Source: Pseudoduganella flava (GTDB lineage: Bacteria > Pseudomonadota > Gammaproteobacteria > Burkholderiales > Burkholderiaceae_D). Taken from it: 43,721 bases of DNA. Positions within the stretch are counted from its first letter, which is position 1; every line of letters starts with the position of its first letter. The notes under the pieces are model-generated. The model saw only the letters and a program-made list of their open reading frames with translations. It searched no databases and was not told the DNA's origin. Shown piece by piece: positions 17,053-25,683 of the stretch. Location: assembly GCF_007830495.1 (NCBI RefSeq), contig NZ_VLKW01000020.1:1-43721 (forward strand), written 5' to 3'. The position numbers were made by a program, and so were the translations under genes.

Positions 17053-18240
17053 GGCGCTGTGCCCCGGCCGTGTTGGATCGAACTGAACTTTTCTCCTGTC
17101 GCGTTGTCTCAGCAGTATCGATGGCGGCGATACGGAGGCGGCGATGGACAAGCCGATGGACCCCGGCAAGTTTGAGCGGTTCCTTGGGCGGCTGCGGCGG
17201 CAACTGGAAAAGCTCACGCGCCAGCAGGTCGGCCGCACGCAGGACGAGGTGGCGGCGTATGCGGCACGCTGGCAGTGCCTGGACATCATCGAGGCGTTCG
17301 GGCGGCTGCGCAAAAAGTGCCCGCACTGCGGCCACAGACGCTTTCACCGGCACGGCTATACCTCCGGCCTGCAACGCTATCGCTGCCTCGGCTGCACGCA
17401 CACGTTCTCGGCACTGACCAACACCCCACTGCTCCACCTGCGCCGGCGCGACCGCTGGCTGCCCTACTTGCAATGCATGCTCGATACGCGCACGGTACGG
17501 GCGTCAGCAACAGTGGTCGGCATCCACCGCAACACGAGTTTCCGTTGGCGCCACCGCTTCCTGAACCGCGTGGTGCACGACCGGCCGATCCCTTTGAATG
17601 GCATCGTGGAGGCCGATGAAACGTACCTGCTCGAATCGCAGAAGGGCTCGCGCTGCCTGAACCGGCCGGCCAGAAGACGTGGCGGCGTGGCGCACAGCCG
17701 CGGCATCAGCAAGGAGCACGACTGCATCCTCGTCTTGCGCGATCGCGGCGGGCAGACGCGCGACTGGTGGACGGGACGCGGCCGTGTCACCAGCAAGCAG
17801 CTGTCGTGGGCTCTGCCGGCGGCGCTGGATCAGGACGTCGTGCTGGTAACCGATGGCGCGAAGGCCTATCGCACCTTCATCGCCGCGTATCCGTTTGCCC
17901 ACGTGCCGCTGAACCTCGCGGCCGGCATCCGCTCTCGCGGCCCGTACCACCTCCAGAACGTGAACAACTACCACAGCCGCTTCAAGACCTGGCTGCGCAC
18001 TTTCCTCGGCGTGGCCAGTCGCTACCTGCCGAACTACCTGGGCTGGCGCCATGCGCTGGACGGCGGCCGGATTACGACGCCGGCAGGGCTGCTCAAGTCG
18101 GCGCTGGGCCTGCGCACCGGCAAGCCAGCAAGTTATTGAACGGCGGGCGAACAGGGCGAGCTGGCGAGGCCCCTCCGCACCGGGCCCTGCGCACAAGGCC
18201 GGTGCATCAACCGGCACCAACACGTTCGGGTGACAGCGCC
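17053..18240 (+). mobile_element. IS1595-family insertion sequence, complete
   Basis: The element is 1188 bp. Its left end GGCGCTGTGCCCCGGCCGTG and the reverse complement of its right end GGCGCTGTCACCCGAACGTG agree over most of the first ~24 positions (both continue TTGG). Flanking 8-mers are TTTTCGTC (17045-17052) and TTTTCATC (18241-18248), a target duplication of the 8-bp length typical of IS1595 with one mismatch. A single intact transposase gene fills it. Confidence 0.88.
17144..18139 (+). CDS. IS1595-family transposase (ISXO2-like)
   Basis: A 331-residue transposase. It has an N-terminal zinc ribbon (CPHCG ... CLGC, ~residues 59-86), then the ISXO2-type DDE domain with a first Asp in GIVEADETY, a second in VLVTDGAKAY, and the NVNNYHSRFKTWL segment that carries the third catalytic position and Lys, followed by FLGVASRYLPNYLGW. 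This agrees with IS1595. The frame is intact, so the element may be active. The start at 17144 or the ATG at 17156 (MDPGK) are both possible. Confidence 0.93.
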   Translation: MDKPMDPGKFERFLGRLRRQLEKLTRQQVGRTQDEVAAYAARWQCLDIIEAFGRLRKKCPHCGHRRFHRHGYTSGLQRYRCLGCTHTFSALTNTPLLHLRRRDRWLPYLQCMLDTRTVRASATVVGIHRNTSFRWRHRFLNRVVHDRPIPLNGIVEADETYLLESQKGSRCLNRPARRRGGVAHSRGISKEHDCILVLRDRGGQTRDWWTGRGRVTSKQLSWALPAALDQDVVLVTDGAKAYRTFIAAYPFAHVPLNLAAGIRSRGPYHLQNVNNYHSRFKTWLRTFLGVASRYLPNYLGWRHALDGGRITTPAGLLKSALGLRTGKPASY

Positions 18241-18248
18241 TTTTCATC
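18241..18248. repeat. Target-site duplication, right copy
   Basis: TTTTCATC immediately after the right end of the IS1595-type element; 7 of 8 positions match the left copy. Confidence 0.7.
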
Positions 18249-18282
18249 CCGCTTTGTTTCGCAGCACCCGTTGCGCCCCTGC

Positions 18283-18291
18283 TGGTAAACT
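18283..18291 (+). promoter_or_regulatory. Extended -10 promoter placed for a leaderless transcript
   Basis: TGGTAAACT is an extended -10 (TGn plus TAAACT). Only 6 nt separate it from the ATG at 18298, so the predicted start is the A of the ATG. No -35 element or ribosome binding site is visible. The IS end lies 42 nt upstream. Confidence 0.45.
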
Positions 18292-18297
18292 CGCGCG

Positions 18298-19056
18298 ATG
18301 CAAAACCAACGCTTCGACCACCCCGGCCATCCCCCCGCCACCATTACCGAATTCGAGGGCGTACGCTCACTCCACCTGGGAACCTCCTGGGTGCAGGGCG
18401 CGATGCGCCTGTCCCGGCCCGACGCGATCGAACTGGAATACGTGCAGATGATGATGATGTGGCTGCTCTTTCTCGAGCAGCCGCGCCGCATCGCCCAGCT
18501 GGGCCTCGGCAGCGCCGCGCTGACGAAGTTCTGCTACCAGCGCTTCCCGCAAGCCCGCATCGCGGCCGCGGAACTGAACCCCAACGTGATCGCGATCTGC
18601 GAGGCGATGTTCGGCCTGCCGCCGAACGATGCGCGGCTCGACGTGCGGCAGATGGATGCCAATGACTTCGTCCACGATCCCGCCAACCACGGCACGCTCG
18701 ACGTGCTGCAGGTCGACCTGTACGACGAGGAGGCGCGCGGCCCCGTGCTCGACACGCCGGAGTTCTACCAGGCGTGCTGCGACTGCCTGACGGACGACGG
18801 CATCATGACGGCCAACGTCTTCGGCGAATACGACAACTACGACCGCAACCTGCGCCACATGGAACTGGCATTCGACGCCGTCGTGTGGCTGCCGGAGGTC
18901 CACGATGCGAACATCGTCGTGATCGCGTTCAAGCGCGCCCCGGTGATCGATTTCTCCGTGCTGTACGAGCGCGCGGCCGCCATCCGCAAGGCCTACAACC
19001 TGCCCGCGAAGAAGTGGGTGGACGGGCTGAAGGAATGGATGCGCGACCACCAATAG
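18298..19056 (+). CDS. Spermidine synthase-like (SpeE-fold) protein
   Basis: A 252-residue protein with the Rossmann methyltransferase/aminopropyltransferase core: motif I QLGLGSAALTKF (67-78), the acidic AELNPNV after strand 2, and LQVDLYDEEARGP in the region that in spermidine synthase holds catalytic acidic residues. It lacks the N-terminal beta-strand domain of full-length SpeE. It could be a polyamine aminopropyltransferase or a related enzyme of unknown substrate. No speD or other polyamine gene is nearby. The promoter appears to allow a leaderless message. Confidence 0.75.
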   Translation: MQNQRFDHPGHPPATITEFEGVRSLHLGTSWVQGAMRLSRPDAIELEYVQMMMMWLLFLEQPRRIAQLGLGSAALTKFCYQRFPQARIAAAELNPNVIAICEAMFGLPPNDARLDVRQMDANDFVHDPANHGTLDVLQVDLYDEEARGPVLDTPEFYQACCDCLTDDGIMTANVFGEYDNYDRNLRHMELAFDAVVWLPEVHDANIVVIAFKRAPVIDFSVLYERAAAIRKAYNLPAKKWVDGLKEWMRDHQ

Positions 19057-19300
19057 CCGGCTTGGCGGCTTGCGGTTTGGAACTGTGGCAAAAATGTCGC
19101 AATGCCTGCGCGAAACCCCTGCGGCCGAGCCTGTCGGCGCATTAGCGTAAGGGAGATTTCGATATAAGGCGAGCAATATTTCAAGCACGTCCATATCCTG
19201 CAACAGTGCTCTGCAAACACTTTATTCGCGGCGGTAGTATCAATGCGGGACACCACCCGCCTTGCTTCACCCCATCCAACCAAGAGACGAATAAAGACAC

Positions 19301-21739
19301 ATGAAGCAGACCACTTTCCGCCGTACCCTGTTCGCCAGCGCCGCACTGCTGCTGGCGGCACAAGCCACCGCCCAGACGTCCGAGGCAGCCGCTCCAACCG
19401 AGCAGCAGACCGTCGTCGTGCTGGGTTCGCGTTCCGCCGCGAAGACCGCGCTCGATACCGCCGCGCCGGTCGGCCTGATCAACGTGAAGGACATGCAGAG
19501 CGCCGGCCCGATGGAGCTTGGCAAGCTGCTGCAGACGCTGGACCCGTCGTTCAACTTCTCGTCGACGTTCATCAGCGACGGCACGGACATCATCCGCCCC
19601 GCCACCCTGCGCTCGCTCGGCCCGGACCAGCTGCTGGTGCTCGTGAACGGCAAGCGCCGCCACCAGCAGGCGCTCGTCAACGTGCAGCAGACCGTCGGCC
19701 GCGGCTCGGCCGGCACGGACATCAACGCGATCCCGCTGTCGATGATCCACCACGTCGAGGTGCTGCGCGACGGCGCCGCCGCCCAATACGGCTCGGACGC
19801 GATCGCCGGCGTGATCAACATCGTGCTGAAATCGAACGTGGGCGAAACGCAGCTTTCCGGCCAGCTGGGCACCACCTCCGAAGGCGACGGCGACCTCGTC
19901 TCCGGCAGTGCGAACCGCGGCTGGGCGATCGGCAACGACGGCGGCTACATCAACGTGGCCGTCGAAGGCCGCCGCCGCAAGGAAACCAACCGCGCCGGCC
20001 TCGATACCGCCCGCACCGACCCGCCCCGCGTCACGCAGCGCATCGGCGACAGCGACGCCAAGGATGCCTACCTGTGGGCCAATGCCGCGCTGCCGATGGG
20101 CCGTGGCGGCGAGTTGTACGCATTCGGTGGCGCCAGCAAGCGCAAGGGCGATTCGTCCGGCTTCTTCCGCTCCGCCGGCGACGACCGCACCGTCCCCGCC
20201 GTGTACCCGAACGGCTACCTGCCGAACATCCGCACCACCGTCAAGGACGCGTCGCTGGCCGTCGGCTACCGCCTCGACCTGCCGAACGAATGGAAGGCCG
20301 ACGTCTCCATCAACCACGGCCGCAGCGAGCTCGATTTCCACGAGAAGAACACGATCAACGTCAGCTACTGGTACGAGCAGAAGCCGACCGGTGGCATCTA
20401 TGCCGAGTCGCCGCTCGAGGCCGATACCGGCAAGCTGAAATTCAACCAGACGACGTTCAACGCCGACCTGAAGGGTCCGTTGAAGTTCGGCTCGAACAGC
20501 GTGTTCTTCGCCACCGGTTTCGAATGGCGCCGCGACGCCTACCAGATCGTTGCCGGCGACCCCGTGTCGTACCAGTACGGCCGCACCAACAACCCGAACA
20601 TCCGCATCCTGACGCCGGCCGGCACGATCGCCGCCTCGGGCACGCAGGGCTTCCCCGGCTATACGCCGTCGACCGAAGTGGACGAGGGCCGCCACAACAT
20701 CGCGCTGTATGGCGACGTGGAATACCGCCCGATCGACACGCTGCTGCTGGCGGGCGCCGTGCGCTACGAAAAATACTCGGACTTCGGCAACACGACCACG
20801 GGCAAGGTCACGGCACGCTGGGATCCGAGCAAGCAGGTGGGCGTGCGCGGCAGCTACTCGTCCGGCTTCCGCGCACCGGGCGTGCAGCAGGCGTTCTACA
20901 GCTCCGTGTCGACGAACCTGAACGCGGCCGGCGTGCTGACGGAAACGCTGACGGCGCGCCAGGACAGCGCCGTCACGCGCGCGCTCGGCATCGCGCCGCT
21001 GAAGGAGGAAACATCGCGTAACGCCAGCGTGGGCCTGGTGCTGCGCCCCGCGTCGAACTTCTCCATCACGGCGGACGTCTACCAGATCAAGATCAAGGAC
21101 CGCATCGTGTTCTCCAGCACGATCGCGCCGGAAGCGAACGGCGGCCCCATCGCCAACGTGCTGACGCCGTTGAAGGTGGGCCAGGCGCAGTTCTTCACGA
21201 ACGCTGTCGACACGAAGACGAAGGGCCTCGACATCGTGGCCGAGCACACCACGCGCTGGCCGGGATCGACCTTGGTGCTGTCCGGCCAGCTGGGCTTCAA
21301 CAAGACGGAAGTCACGGGCCGCCACTCGACGTCGACGATCCTGACGGGCGAACAGCTGTTCGACGACAGCCAGGTGACGTTGATCGAGCACGGCCAGCCG
21401 CGCCAGCACCACGTGGTGTCGGCCGACTACACGATGGGCCAGTGGAACGGCAACGTGCGCGCGAACTACTACGGCAAGGTGCAGGGCCAGGGCTTCACGC
21501 CGGGCTTCGTGCAGACGTGGGAAGGCAAGTGGCTGGCGGACCTGACGCTGCGCTACAACTTCACGAAGAAACTCAGCCTGCAGCTCGGCGTGAACAACGT
21601 GTTCGATACCTACCCGACCGAGTGGGACAAGACCCGTGCCGCACCGTTCCCGCAACTGGGCTTCACGCACTGCTGGGAAACCTGCCCGTTCGGCATCAAT
21701 GGGCGGAGCATGTATGTGCGGGGGGATTACGCCTTCTAA
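19301..21739 (+). CDS. TonB-dependent outer-membrane receptor
   Basis: An 812-residue receptor for an unknown ligand such as a siderophore or carbohydrate, energised by TonB. It has a signal peptide (~1-25, ending AQATAQ), a plug domain (residues ~45-165 with RPATLRSLGPDQLLVLVNGKR and the EVLRDGAAAQYGSDAIAGVINI segment) and a 22-strand-type beta-barrel ending in phenylalanine (RGDYAF), as required for barrel assembly. A C-terminal pair of cysteines (HCWETC) lies in the last barrel region. It stands alone with no transporter gene beside it. The 244-nt upstream region shows no convincing promoter or regulator site. Confidence 0.93.
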   Translation: MKQTTFRRTLFASAALLLAAQATAQTSEAAAPTEQQTVVVLGSRSAAKTALDTAAPVGLINVKDMQSAGPMELGKLLQTLDPSFNFSSTFISDGTDIIRPATLRSLGPDQLLVLVNGKRRHQQALVNVQQTVGRGSAGTDINAIPLSMIHHVEVLRDGAAAQYGSDAIAGVINIVLKSNVGETQLSGQLGTTSEGDGDLVSGSANRGWAIGNDGGYINVAVEGRRRKETNRAGLDTARTDPPRVTQRIGDSDAKDAYLWANAALPMGRGGELYAFGGASKRKGDSSGFFRSAGDDRTVPAVYPNGYLPNIRTTVKDASLAVGYRLDLPNEWKADVSINHGRSELDFHEKNTINVSYWYEQKPTGGIYAESPLEADTGKLKFNQTTFNADLKGPLKFGSNSVFFATGFEWRRDAYQIVAGDPVSYQYGRTNNPNIRILTPAGTIAASGTQGFPGYTPSTEVDEGRHNIALYGDVEYRPIDTLLLAGAVRYEKYSDFGNTTTGKVTARWDPSKQVGVRGSYSSGFRAPGVQQAFYSSVSTNLNAAGVLTETLTARQDSAVTRALGIAPLKEETSRNASVGLVLRPASNFSITADVYQIKIKDRIVFSSTIAPEANGGPIANVLTPLKVGQAQFFTNAVDTKTKGLDIVAEHTTRWPGSTLVLSGQLGFNKTEVTGRHSTSTILTGEQLFDDSQVTLIEHGQPRQHHVVSADYTMGQWNGNVRANYYGKVQGQGFTPGFVQTWEGKWLADLTLRYNFTKKLSLQLGVNNVFDTYPTEWDKTRAAPFPQLGFTHCWETCPFGINGRSMYVRGDYAF

Positions 21740-21744
21740 CCGTC

Positions 21745-21856
21745 GGTGCCCGACACCGGTTTTCCCGCCTGGTGTCGGGCTCCGCACTTTTCCCTCGGTG
21801 TCTGACACCGGTCTTTCTGGTGTCTGACACCACTTCCTCGCCGGGTGCCGAGCCCC
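21745..21856. repeat. Cluster of GGTGTCNGACACC-type palindromes between convergent genes
   Basis: Two perfect copies of GGTGTCTGACACC (21797-21809 and 21819-21831) are flanked by degenerate copies GGTGCCCGACACC (21745-21757), GGTGTCGGGC (21771-21780) and GGGTGCCGAGCCCC (21843-21856). The cluster fills the gap between the receptor gene and the convergent MocR gene. It resembles REP-type clusters and may also terminate transcription in both directions. Confidence 0.7.
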
Positions 21857-21874
21857 GCACGTCCCTTGCCGGAG

Positions 21875-23356
21875 CTACGCCCGCCGCTTGTTCGACCAGG
21901 CGGCCAGGTGGATCACGGCCGCCAGCCGGCGGATCAGCGGGTCCATCTGCTCCGCCGGCACCTGCGCATACCCCAGCATCAAGCCATTCCACCCCGTGCC
22001 GCGCTCGACCGCGTGGGTGGACAGCGCGTTCACCACGATCCCCTCCTCCCGTGCGCGGGCGCGGATCTCCTCGTCCGGCAAATCGTCCGGCAGCCGCAGC
22101 GACAAGTGCATGCCGGCTGACGCTCCGTGCACTTGCGCGATCGGCCCCAGGTGTCGCTCCAGCGCGGCCACCAACGCATCGCGGCGTTCACGGTACAGGC
22201 GGCGCATGCGGCGCAGGTGCAGCGCGAACTGGCCGCTGGTGAGAAATTCGGCCAGCGCCAGTTGCTCGGCCGCGCGCCCCGTCGACGCCGACTGCGCACG
22301 CAGCTGCGCCATCTGCGGCGCCAGCGCGGGCGGCACGACCAGGTAGCCGATCCGCAGGCCGGGGAACATCGTCTTGCTGAACGTGCCGCAGTACAGCACC
22401 GGCGCATCCGGCGCCAGGCCCTGCATCGCCGCCAGCGGTGCGCCGTCGTGCCGGAACTCGCTGTCGTAATCGTCCTCGACGATCAGCGCCCCCGTGCGGC
22501 GCGCGCCGTCGATCAGCGCCATGCGCCGCGTCAGCGACAGCACGGACCCCACCGGATACTGGTGCGACGGCGTCGTGTAGATCAGCCTGGGGCGGCGCTG
22601 CTTCCAGTCCTGCACGGCCGGATTCATGCCGTCCTCGTCCACCGGAATCTCGACCACATCCAGGCCCGCGGCACGGAACGCGGCCAGCGCGCCGCCATAG
22701 CCGGGCTGCTCGATCCATACGGTGTCGCCTTCGTCGGCACAGCCGCGCGCGCACAGGTCCAGCGTGGCCTGGCTGCCGTCCGTGATGAACACCTGGTCCG
22801 CTTCGCAGACGACGCCGCGCGACGCGCGCAGGTAGTCGGCAATGGCCACGCGCAGCGCCCACTCGCCGGCGGGATCGCCATAGTTCAACTGGGCCGGTTC
22901 GAGATCGCGCCAGGCACGGTCCAGCAGCCGGCGCCACAGCGCCAGCGGGAACGCGTGCAGGTCCGGCACGCCGGGTACGAAGGCCTCGCCATCGCGCGCA
23001 CCGTTCGAGACATGCCGCAGGTTCTGCGCCCGCCGCGCCAGGCCGGCCTGCGGCACCGGCACGTTGTCGCGGCGGCGCACTCGCGCAGCATCGGATAACA
23101 GCGCGGCGACGCGGGTACCGCGCCGGTCTGGCACCACGAACCCTTCGCTGGCCAGCTGCTCGTACGCGTACAGCACCGTGTTGCGGGCCACGCCCAACTC
23201 GGCCGCCAGCGCGCGCGTCGCGACGAGCTGCGTGCCCGGCGCCAGCGTGCCCGTGCGGATCGCATGCCGCAGGCATTCGTGCAGCAGGCGCTGGCGCGGC
23301 CAGCTTGCATGGCCGTGGTCGCGCGCGAAGGTCGACAGCAGCAGGGCGTAATCCAT
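21875..23356 (-). CDS. MocR/PdxR-family regulator (GntR helix-turn-helix fused to aminotransferase domain)
   Basis: A 493-residue regulator. The N-terminal GntR winged helix (residues ~20-85, TRALAAELGVARNTVLYAYEQL) is joined to a fold-type I aminotransferase domain. The PLP-lysine motif reads YCGTFSKTMFPGLRIGY. Such proteins sense pyridoxal phosphate or amino compounds and often regulate a divergent neighbour, here the flavin-binding protein at 23445. The start at 23356 was chosen over 23497, which would run through the intergenic region and across the divergent gene. Confidence 0.92.
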   Translation of the reverse strand: MDYALLLSTFARDHGHASWPRQRLLHECLRHAIRTGTLAPGTQLVATRALAAELGVARNTVLYAYEQLASEGFVVPDRRGTRVAALLSDAARVRRRDNVPVPQAGLARRAQNLRHVSNGARDGEAFVPGVPDLHAFPLALWRRLLDRAWRDLEPAQLNYGDPAGEWALRVAIADYLRASRGVVCEADQVFITDGSQATLDLCARGCADEGDTVWIEQPGYGGALAAFRAAGLDVVEIPVDEDGMNPAVQDWKQRRPRLIYTTPSHQYPVGSVLSLTRRMALIDGARRTGALIVEDDYDSEFRHDGAPLAAMQGLAPDAPVLYCGTFSKTMFPGLRIGYLVVPPALAPQMAQLRAQSASTGRAAEQLALAEFLTSGQFALHLRRMRRLYRERRDALVAALERHLGPIAQVHGASAGMHLSLRLPDDLPDEEIRARAREEGIVVNALSTHAVERGTGWNGLMLGYAQVPAEQMDPLIRRLAAVIHLAAWSNKRRA

Positions 23357-23377
23357 CGTGGTTCCATTCAAACGGGC

Positions 23378-23400
23378 GCTCCTGGACCTGTCCCAGGAGC
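23378..23400. promoter_or_regulatory. Inverted repeat, candidate MocR operator
   Basis: Perfect 8-bp arms GCTCCTGG and CCAGGAGC with a 7-nt spacer lie in the divergent promoter region. They end 12 nt before a TATAGT -10-like element (23413-23418), covering the -35 position of the flavin-protein gene. Confidence 0.5.
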
Positions 23401-23444
23401 CAGCAGGGCCATTATAGTGCGCTCTCAACCAACCAAAGGAGATC

Positions 23445-24080
23445 ATGAACACCTCTGTCCCGCCATCCGCCCGCACGCAAGTAAAACGTGCCGCCAACTA
23501 CGCCAGCTACGATCCGGCGCTGCTGCATGCGATCGTCGACGCGGCCTGGGTATGCCACATCGCGTTCACCGACGCGCACGGCACGCACTGCATCCCGACG
23601 GCCTGCTGGCGCATCGGCGAGCACCTGTACATCCACGGTTCGAACGGCAGCCGCATGCTGAAAAGCCTGATGGAGCAGGACTGCTGCGTGACGATCACGC
23701 ACGTTGACGGCATCGTGCTGGCGCGCTCCGCGTTCAACCACACGATGAACTACCGCAGCGCCGTGATCTACGGACGCTTCGCACTGGTGGAGGACAAGCG
23801 CGTGACGCTGGAAGCGTTCATGGACCACCTGGCACCGGGACGCCAAGCCCAGGTCAGGGCGGGCAACGACAAGGAGTACGCGGCCACCACCGTGCTGCGG
23901 ATCGCGCTGACGGAAGCGGCCTGCAAGACCCGCAACGGGCCGCCGAACGACGACGCGGAAGACATGGGCCTGGCCGTGTGGGCCGGCGTGCTGCCGCTGA
24001 GCGAGGCCCGTGGCACGCCGGTCCCGGCAGCGGAGTGCACGGTGGAAGCACCGGAGCACGTGCGCCGCTGGGGCGCCTGA
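23445..24080 (+). CDS. Pyridoxamine 5'-phosphate oxidase-like flavin-binding protein
   Basis: A 211-residue protein of the split-barrel FMN-binding fold (PNPOx-related). Typical segments are VCHIAFTDAHGTHCIPT, LYIHGSNGSRML and YRSAVIYGRFALVED. The enzymatic substrate is unknown; members of this group are often annotated only as flavin-nucleotide-binding proteins. It has an excellent AAAGGAG site and is divergent from a MocR regulator, suggesting regulation by a B6-vitamer or amine signal. It converges on the next gene with a 13-nt gap. Confidence 0.85.
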   Translation: MNTSVPPSARTQVKRAANYASYDPALLHAIVDAAWVCHIAFTDAHGTHCIPTACWRIGEHLYIHGSNGSRMLKSLMEQDCCVTITHVDGIVLARSAFNHTMNYRSAVIYGRFALVEDKRVTLEAFMDHLAPGRQAQVRAGNDKEYAATTVLRIALTEAACKTRNGPPNDDAEDMGLAVWAGVLPLSEARGTPVPAAECTVEAPEHVRRWGA

Positions 24081-24093
24081 TCCGGCGGCCGCT

Positions 24094-25683
24094 TCAACGC
24101 CGCTCGCGCCACCACAGCGCGAGCAGCGCGGCCATCGCCAGCAGCGCGAACGGCCACGCCGGCAAAGTCATTGCCGGCGCGCCGGGGACGCCAGGGCCCG
24201 GCAAGCTGCGCGCCGGGGATCGGGCAAGATAGCGCGCCGTCGCCGCACGGCGCAGGCCGGCCTGCCATGCCGGCCAGTCATTTGCGCCGTACACGTAAGC
24301 CTGCGTGACGGCATCGCCGCTGCGTACTGTCAGCCAGCCCGGCTGGCGCGGCCACAGCGCGACGCACGCGCCATCGCCGCGCGGCTGCCAGCGCAAGCTT
24401 TGTTCACCGGCTTGGACGGCGGCACCTGCCGGTACCCCGGCAGCGCACAGCTCCGTGCGCAAGCCCGGCAGCGGCATCGGGTCCGGCTGCCGCCACACGA
24501 TGTTGCGTGGCGTGCCGGCTGCCGCATGATCCAGCACCCGCTGCCACCAGTGTCCCAGCGCGATGGGAGCGGCGATCGCGTGGCGGTGCCATTCGGCGAC
24601 GCCCAGCCACAGGATGCGCCCTCCTTCCCAGTCCCGTTGCCACAGCCACGGCTTGCCCGCATCGTCGCGCGCGGCGACCGCCCAGGCCGTGGGAGTGAAC
24701 GACGCAGGTGCCAGTGCGAGCCTGCCACCGGCGATGTCGAAGCGCCGTTCGTCATCCTTCTCCGTCGTCGCCGATTGCGCCGCCAGCGCTGGCCGCAGTG
24801 CCTGCCATGCGCCTGGCTCGCGCGCGCTGCCGCCCAGGATCAGCAGCGGCACGCCGCGCGCCACCTGGGCCAGCAGTGCCGCACGCGCACCGGCCTGCCG
24901 TTCGAACCAGGCCGCATCGATGACGACCAGGTTGGGATTGCCCAGCGGCGCAGCGGGCGTCTCCGTGCGCATCACATCCTTGCCGAGCACCGTTTGCCAG
25001 TCGAGCAGCGCATGACTGCCGGCCAGCAGGCCGTTCAACGTGCGGGTGTCGAACGATGGCGCGCCGAAGCGGCCGGCCACCCGCAGCGGCTCGGCTTCCA
25101 CGACGCGCACCGGCACGGGCCCTTGCTGCAGCACCTTGCCCTGGGCATCGAGCACGCGCGCGCGCAGCACGAGCTGCTCGGCGACCGGCGGCAGCCATTG
25201 CACCGTCAGCCGCGCCGCCGCACCCTGTGCCGTTGCCTCGTCCAGCAACTGGCCGTTTTCGGCCAGCAGCTGCAGGCGCCAGCCCGGCTGCGGCGCACTG
25301 CGTGCGATCGTCAGCGCGAACGTGCGGCCCAGCGGTACCGTGCGTTCGAACTCCAGCATCAGCGCATCGGTAGCCGGTGCCTGCCACGCCAGCGGACGGG
25401 CCGGCAGATCCTGCCACTGCGCCTCGTGCAGCCCGTCGCCGGTGGCGGCGATGGCGCGGGCTTGCGGCACGGCGAGCAGCGCTGCCTGCAGTGCGTCGCC
25501 GCGCGCCGCCGTATCGAGCTTCACAGTGTCCACCGATGCAGACTCCGGCGGCAGGCCCAGCATCGCGGCAAGGGCCGCGCCTGCGGTGACGGCCAGCAGC
25601 GCATCGAGCCAGCGCTTGCGGCGCAGGTACAGCAGCGCGCTGATGCCGCCGATGCCCGCTGCGGCGTAGACGGCCGCGCTCAT
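24094..25683 (-). CDS. Membrane protein with amidotransferase-like fold, last gene of the MoxR cluster
   Basis: A 529-residue protein: two N-terminal transmembrane helices (~2-18 and ~25-42), a large extracytoplasmic region, and a C-terminal helix (~505-522) ending WWRERR. The middle segment NPNLVVIDAAWFERQAG ... GVPLLILGG resembles the class I amidotransferase-like fold of proteins found beside BatA/MoxR genes, but I see no catalytic Cys-His pair. The start at 25683 overlaps the preceding stop as ATGA; the frame is open further upstream but only inside that gene. Function unknown. Confidence 0.7.
   Translation of the reverse strand: MSAAVYAAAGIGGISALLYLRRKRWLDALLAVTAGAALAAMLGLPPESASVDTVKLDTAARGDALQAALLAVPQARAIAATGDGLHEAQWQDLPARPLAWQAPATDALMLEFERTVPLGRTFALTIARSAPQPGWRLQLLAENGQLLDEATAQGAAARLTVQWLPPVAEQLVLRARVLDAQGKVLQQGPVPVRVVEAEPLRVAGRFGAPSFDTRTLNGLLAGSHALLDWQTVLGKDVMRTETPAAPLGNPNLVVIDAAWFERQAGARAALLAQVARGVPLLILGGSAREPGAWQALRPALAAQSATTEKDDERRFDIAGGRLALAPASFTPTAWAVAARDDAGKPWLWQRDWEGGRILWLGVAEWHRHAIAAPIALGHWWQRVLDHAAAGTPRNIVWRQPDPMPLPGLRTELCAAGVPAGAAVQAGEQSLRWQPRGDGACVALWPRQPGWLTVRSGDAVTQAYVYGANDWPAWQAGLRRAATARYLARSPARSLPGPGVPGAPAMTLPAWPFALLAMAALLALWWRERR

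Noticed and set aside
19086..19102. TGGCAAAAATGTCGCAA upstream of the TonB receptor as a third sigma-54 promoter
   Set aside because: Spacing is right, but the -12 half is weak and it lies ~190 nt before the gene; about one match of this quality is expected by chance in the window.
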